DNA from: Cryptomeria japonica
Taxonomy: Eukaryota > Streptophyta > Pinopsida > Cupressales > Cupressaceae
DNA: 64,000 nt
NCBI RefSeq assembly: GCF_030272615.1
Contig: NC_081415.1
Coordinates: 601,979,644 to 602,043,643, forward strand
Direction: 5' to 3'
Shown here: positions 62,032 to 64,000 of the stretch, piece after piece
Layout: every line of letters begins with the position of its first letter
Position numbering within the stretch: position 1 is the stretch's first letter
The notes under the pieces: generated by a model
The model's database searches: none
Told to the model about the DNA's origin: nothing
Seen by the model: only the letters and a program-made list of their open reading frames with translations
Program-made: the position numbers and the translations under genes

Positions 62032-62636
62032 TTAAAGAGTCTGTTTGTAAAATGTAGCTGTTATATCATCTATCATCTGCTTTAGTTCTTGGCTTGGATT
62101 TTCCTTTTTCTTTCCCTTATACCTTGTGAAGAACTCTTTGTTCTCTTTTTCCAGCTCATTCCACACTGCAATAAATCAAACAAACTATCAAACTGATAAC
62201 CCTAATCAAGTCACTCTATGAATTGAACAACACTGATTTTTGAAGTCCCATCATTTTTAATCAGAATAGATCATTCAATATAAGCTTCAATTCAATTGAA
62301 TCAATCAAACAGAGACTAATTACTCACAAAAACATATAAAAATGTATAAAAGTTCACGTTATACCTGTAATAGTTATGGTGGGTTGAATATTGGCGTGCT
62401 TAGAAAGTGCCTCAGAACATTCCTGTTGATCCATGTCAAACAGCAAACACTTCTCAATCAGGTGCTGAACCTGCACAAAGACCCACAACAAATTAAATCA
62501 ACTCAAAAGAGTTTTCATATGATTTAATGATTTATATGAGAGCATCTTTATAATCCAGAAGTAAAAGATGGTTACATTGCTTTACCAAATGAATATAAGA
62601 AGAGGACGATGAAGAAGAATCTGCAGGCGCCTGCAT
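62032..62636 (-). CDS. TIGR01589-type plant-specific small protein, 96 aa, three exons
   Basis: Exons on the minus strand: 62636-62586 (51 nt), 62470-62365 (106 nt) and 62165-62032 (134 nt, ending TAA). Introns of 115 and 199 nt have GT...AG ends (GTAAAG/TGCAG and GTATAA/TGCAG). The spliced frame is continuous for 96 codons. It starts MQAPADSSSSSSS, then YIHL at the first junction, VQHLIEKCLLFDMDQQECSE and ALSKHANIQPTITIT in exon 2, and VWNELEKENKEFFTRYKGKK in exon 3, with QMIDDITATFY near the end. The block around 'VQHLIEKCL...EC.EALSKHANI.P..T.TVW.ELEKEN.EFF' is the plant-specific TIGR01589 domain, whose biochemical role is unknown. No signal peptide or membrane segment. It is the only intact host gene in the window. 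Confidence 0.87.
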
Positions 62637-62769
62637 TTTAAGAACCCTTACAAATCTAAAGCTGCTACAAATTTAATTGTTTGGTTGAATTGAGGCATAA
62701 AGAAAACAGCTTTAAAGATGAAATCTGCATGAAAATGACAGTTCGCAGGAAGAGTGGAGGAGAGAGTCC

Positions 62770-62894
62770 CACGTGGGAAGCACATTTTAATTGGCTGCTG
62801 AGAGATAAAACCAATAATTTAATTAGTTAAAGATTGTCCGGGGCGGCTGTGTCACGTGGCCGTGGGCCCTGCACGCTTGTTAGTCGGCCACGTG
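62770..62894 (-). promoter_or_regulatory. Three G-boxes upstream of the TIGR01589 gene
   Basis: CACGTG occurs at 62770-62775 (within CCCACGTGGG), 62853-62858 (GTCACGTGGC) and 62889-62894 (GCCACGTGTA), 134-258 bp upstream of the start codon. These are core sites for plant bZIP and bHLH factors; the flanks of the last two resemble ABA-response elements. Light or ABA control is inference. Confidence 0.65.
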
Positions 62895-62899
62895 TATTC

Positions 62900-64000
62900 C
62901 ACTATCCAAGCAAAATTTTTCCTCGTGAATGTTCCCACTACTAGAAATTCCAGCCCCACACGTCCATTAAGAATTTCCTTGAACCAATAAGTATGTGACA
63001 CGTAGTTAAATTGAAGGATTCTTGCTCAGTGGTGGTATTGAGATTGGACGAAATAAAGAGCCAAAGCATTAGCATGTAGACAAGGAGACAATAGTTTGGA
63101 GGTTGAAAGAGAAGTAAGCGGTTGGGAAGGAGCTTGCCAAACTAGAAAACAGTAAGACCCTTGTAGACAAAGACTTCCCAAGTTGGCCCATGTGTGTATG
63201 GCATGTATGAAAACACTTGCACAATTATTGGTCAAACCAGTTTGAATGACATTTGTAAATGACATTTATTTAGCATTTTATGATGGAATAGATCCCCTAG
63301 TTTAGTCTCCCTTGTAGTTTTAGCTAGTGGCAACTTGTTAATAGATCAATCAAGGAAGCAAACAGTGTTGGACACCATATTTATTGGACACCATATTTAG
63401 GAACTTTACAACCTAAACTATGTTCATTTAATTAGAGGGGAAGATAGAGATAATATAAAGTAGTAAATTATCTTACTGTTCAAGATTGTCTTGAGGGCAT
63501 GTTCGATATGGGGATAGTTCATATAAAAAATATGTATTAGCAATGTTGAGTCAAGTAGTGTCAAAATGGATGGTTCTATTTCTAAGTTCACTAGTAAATC
63601 CTTTCTTTCCTCACCATCTTGCCCCTTCTAATAGAATGCAAAGATGAAGAGGTGTAAAATTATAATTGAAACAAGCAGAGGCCAAACATATTAAGGATCC
63701 ATTTATCATATAGACAAAATGAGAGAGGAGATGATTATCATTCACCATTGCAAAGTTAATACAAATCAAAGCTAAGATATTCAAATCACAACTAGATTAA
63801 AATAAACATTTCCATTATAAATTCTCATGTGTAACCATAGGTTGTGAAGACATGCCACAAGAAAGAGAATAATTAAATGTCATATATGCTTTAGTAATTA
63901 ATTAGCTGCATATCTCCAACGATGAATTAAAGATTGTTTTTTCTTAAATTTCAGAAACTACCATCTTTGTGAGAACATTGACAACATGATTTGCTTCCTT
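62900..64000. other. Upstream flank without supported gene
   Basis: No ORF with convincing family features. The last 40 bp read KEANHVVNVLTKM on the minus strand, like the end of a LINE RNase H, but the evidence is too short to call. Open frames such as 63026-63265 (minus) match nothing I can name. Confidence 0.4.

Noticed and set aside
63026-63265. Possible PPR or other gene fragment on the minus strand
   Set aside because: The resemblance is to a short generic phrase only. No repeat structure or flanking coding signal.
63590-64000. Possible ankyrin repeat or LINE RNase H end on the minus strand
   Set aside because: TPLHL-like and EANHVVNVL-like words occur, but in short disconnected frames; the two readings conflict and neither can be supported.

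Overview
The window looks like intergenic DNA from a large, retrotransposon-filled seed-plant genome, most likely a conifer. Three observations point there: almost every kilobase is retroelement; there is a remnant of a Penelope-like element with both a reverse transcriptase and a GIY-YIG nuclease, a class reported among plants from conifers ('Dryad' elements); and the one host gene belongs to a plant-specific family (TIGR01589). The species cannot be named from the sequence alone.

Layout. 1-6452: a minus-strand Copia-type element with SIRE-like LTR ends (3' LTR cut by the window edge, tRNA-iMet primer site, zinc-knuckle gag remnant, no recognisable pol). 6453-15790: a decayed plus-strand LINE (RT, zinc finger, RNase H, long C-terminal tail) split by two solo LTRs, each with a target-site duplication (TSD). 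16202-17848: another solo LTR. 18110-19310: the Penelope-like remnant. 19770-24252: one microsatellite split by a three-deep nest of minus-strand solo LTRs. 24253-26474: AT-rich DNA without genes.

26475-60630 is the centrepiece. A 5'-truncated plus-strand LINE (ORF1 with a DUF4283-like domain, zinc knuckle and basic GRP-type motif; ORF2 with endonuclease, RT and zinc finger) is split inside ORF1 by a 28,247-bp tandem array, LTR-int-LTR-int-LTR-int-LTR. It has four 4.27-kb LTRs and three 3.72-kb internal regions and is bounded by one GGCGT target-site duplication. The LINE reading frame resumes exactly across it. The repeated unit is a minus-strand, non-autonomous Ty3/Gypsy-like element with a tRNA-Arg-type primer site, a gag gene, a second large acidic ORF and no pol. 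Shared mutations show that the inner copies are the youngest duplicates.

60631-62031 holds no gene. 62032-62636 (minus) is a clean three-exon gene for a 96-residue TIGR01589 protein with three G-boxes upstream. 62900-64000 has no supported gene.

Six solo LTRs plus an LTR-sharing tandem array in 64 kb indicate repeated LTR-LTR recombination, which is notable because conifers are described as poor at this kind of removal.
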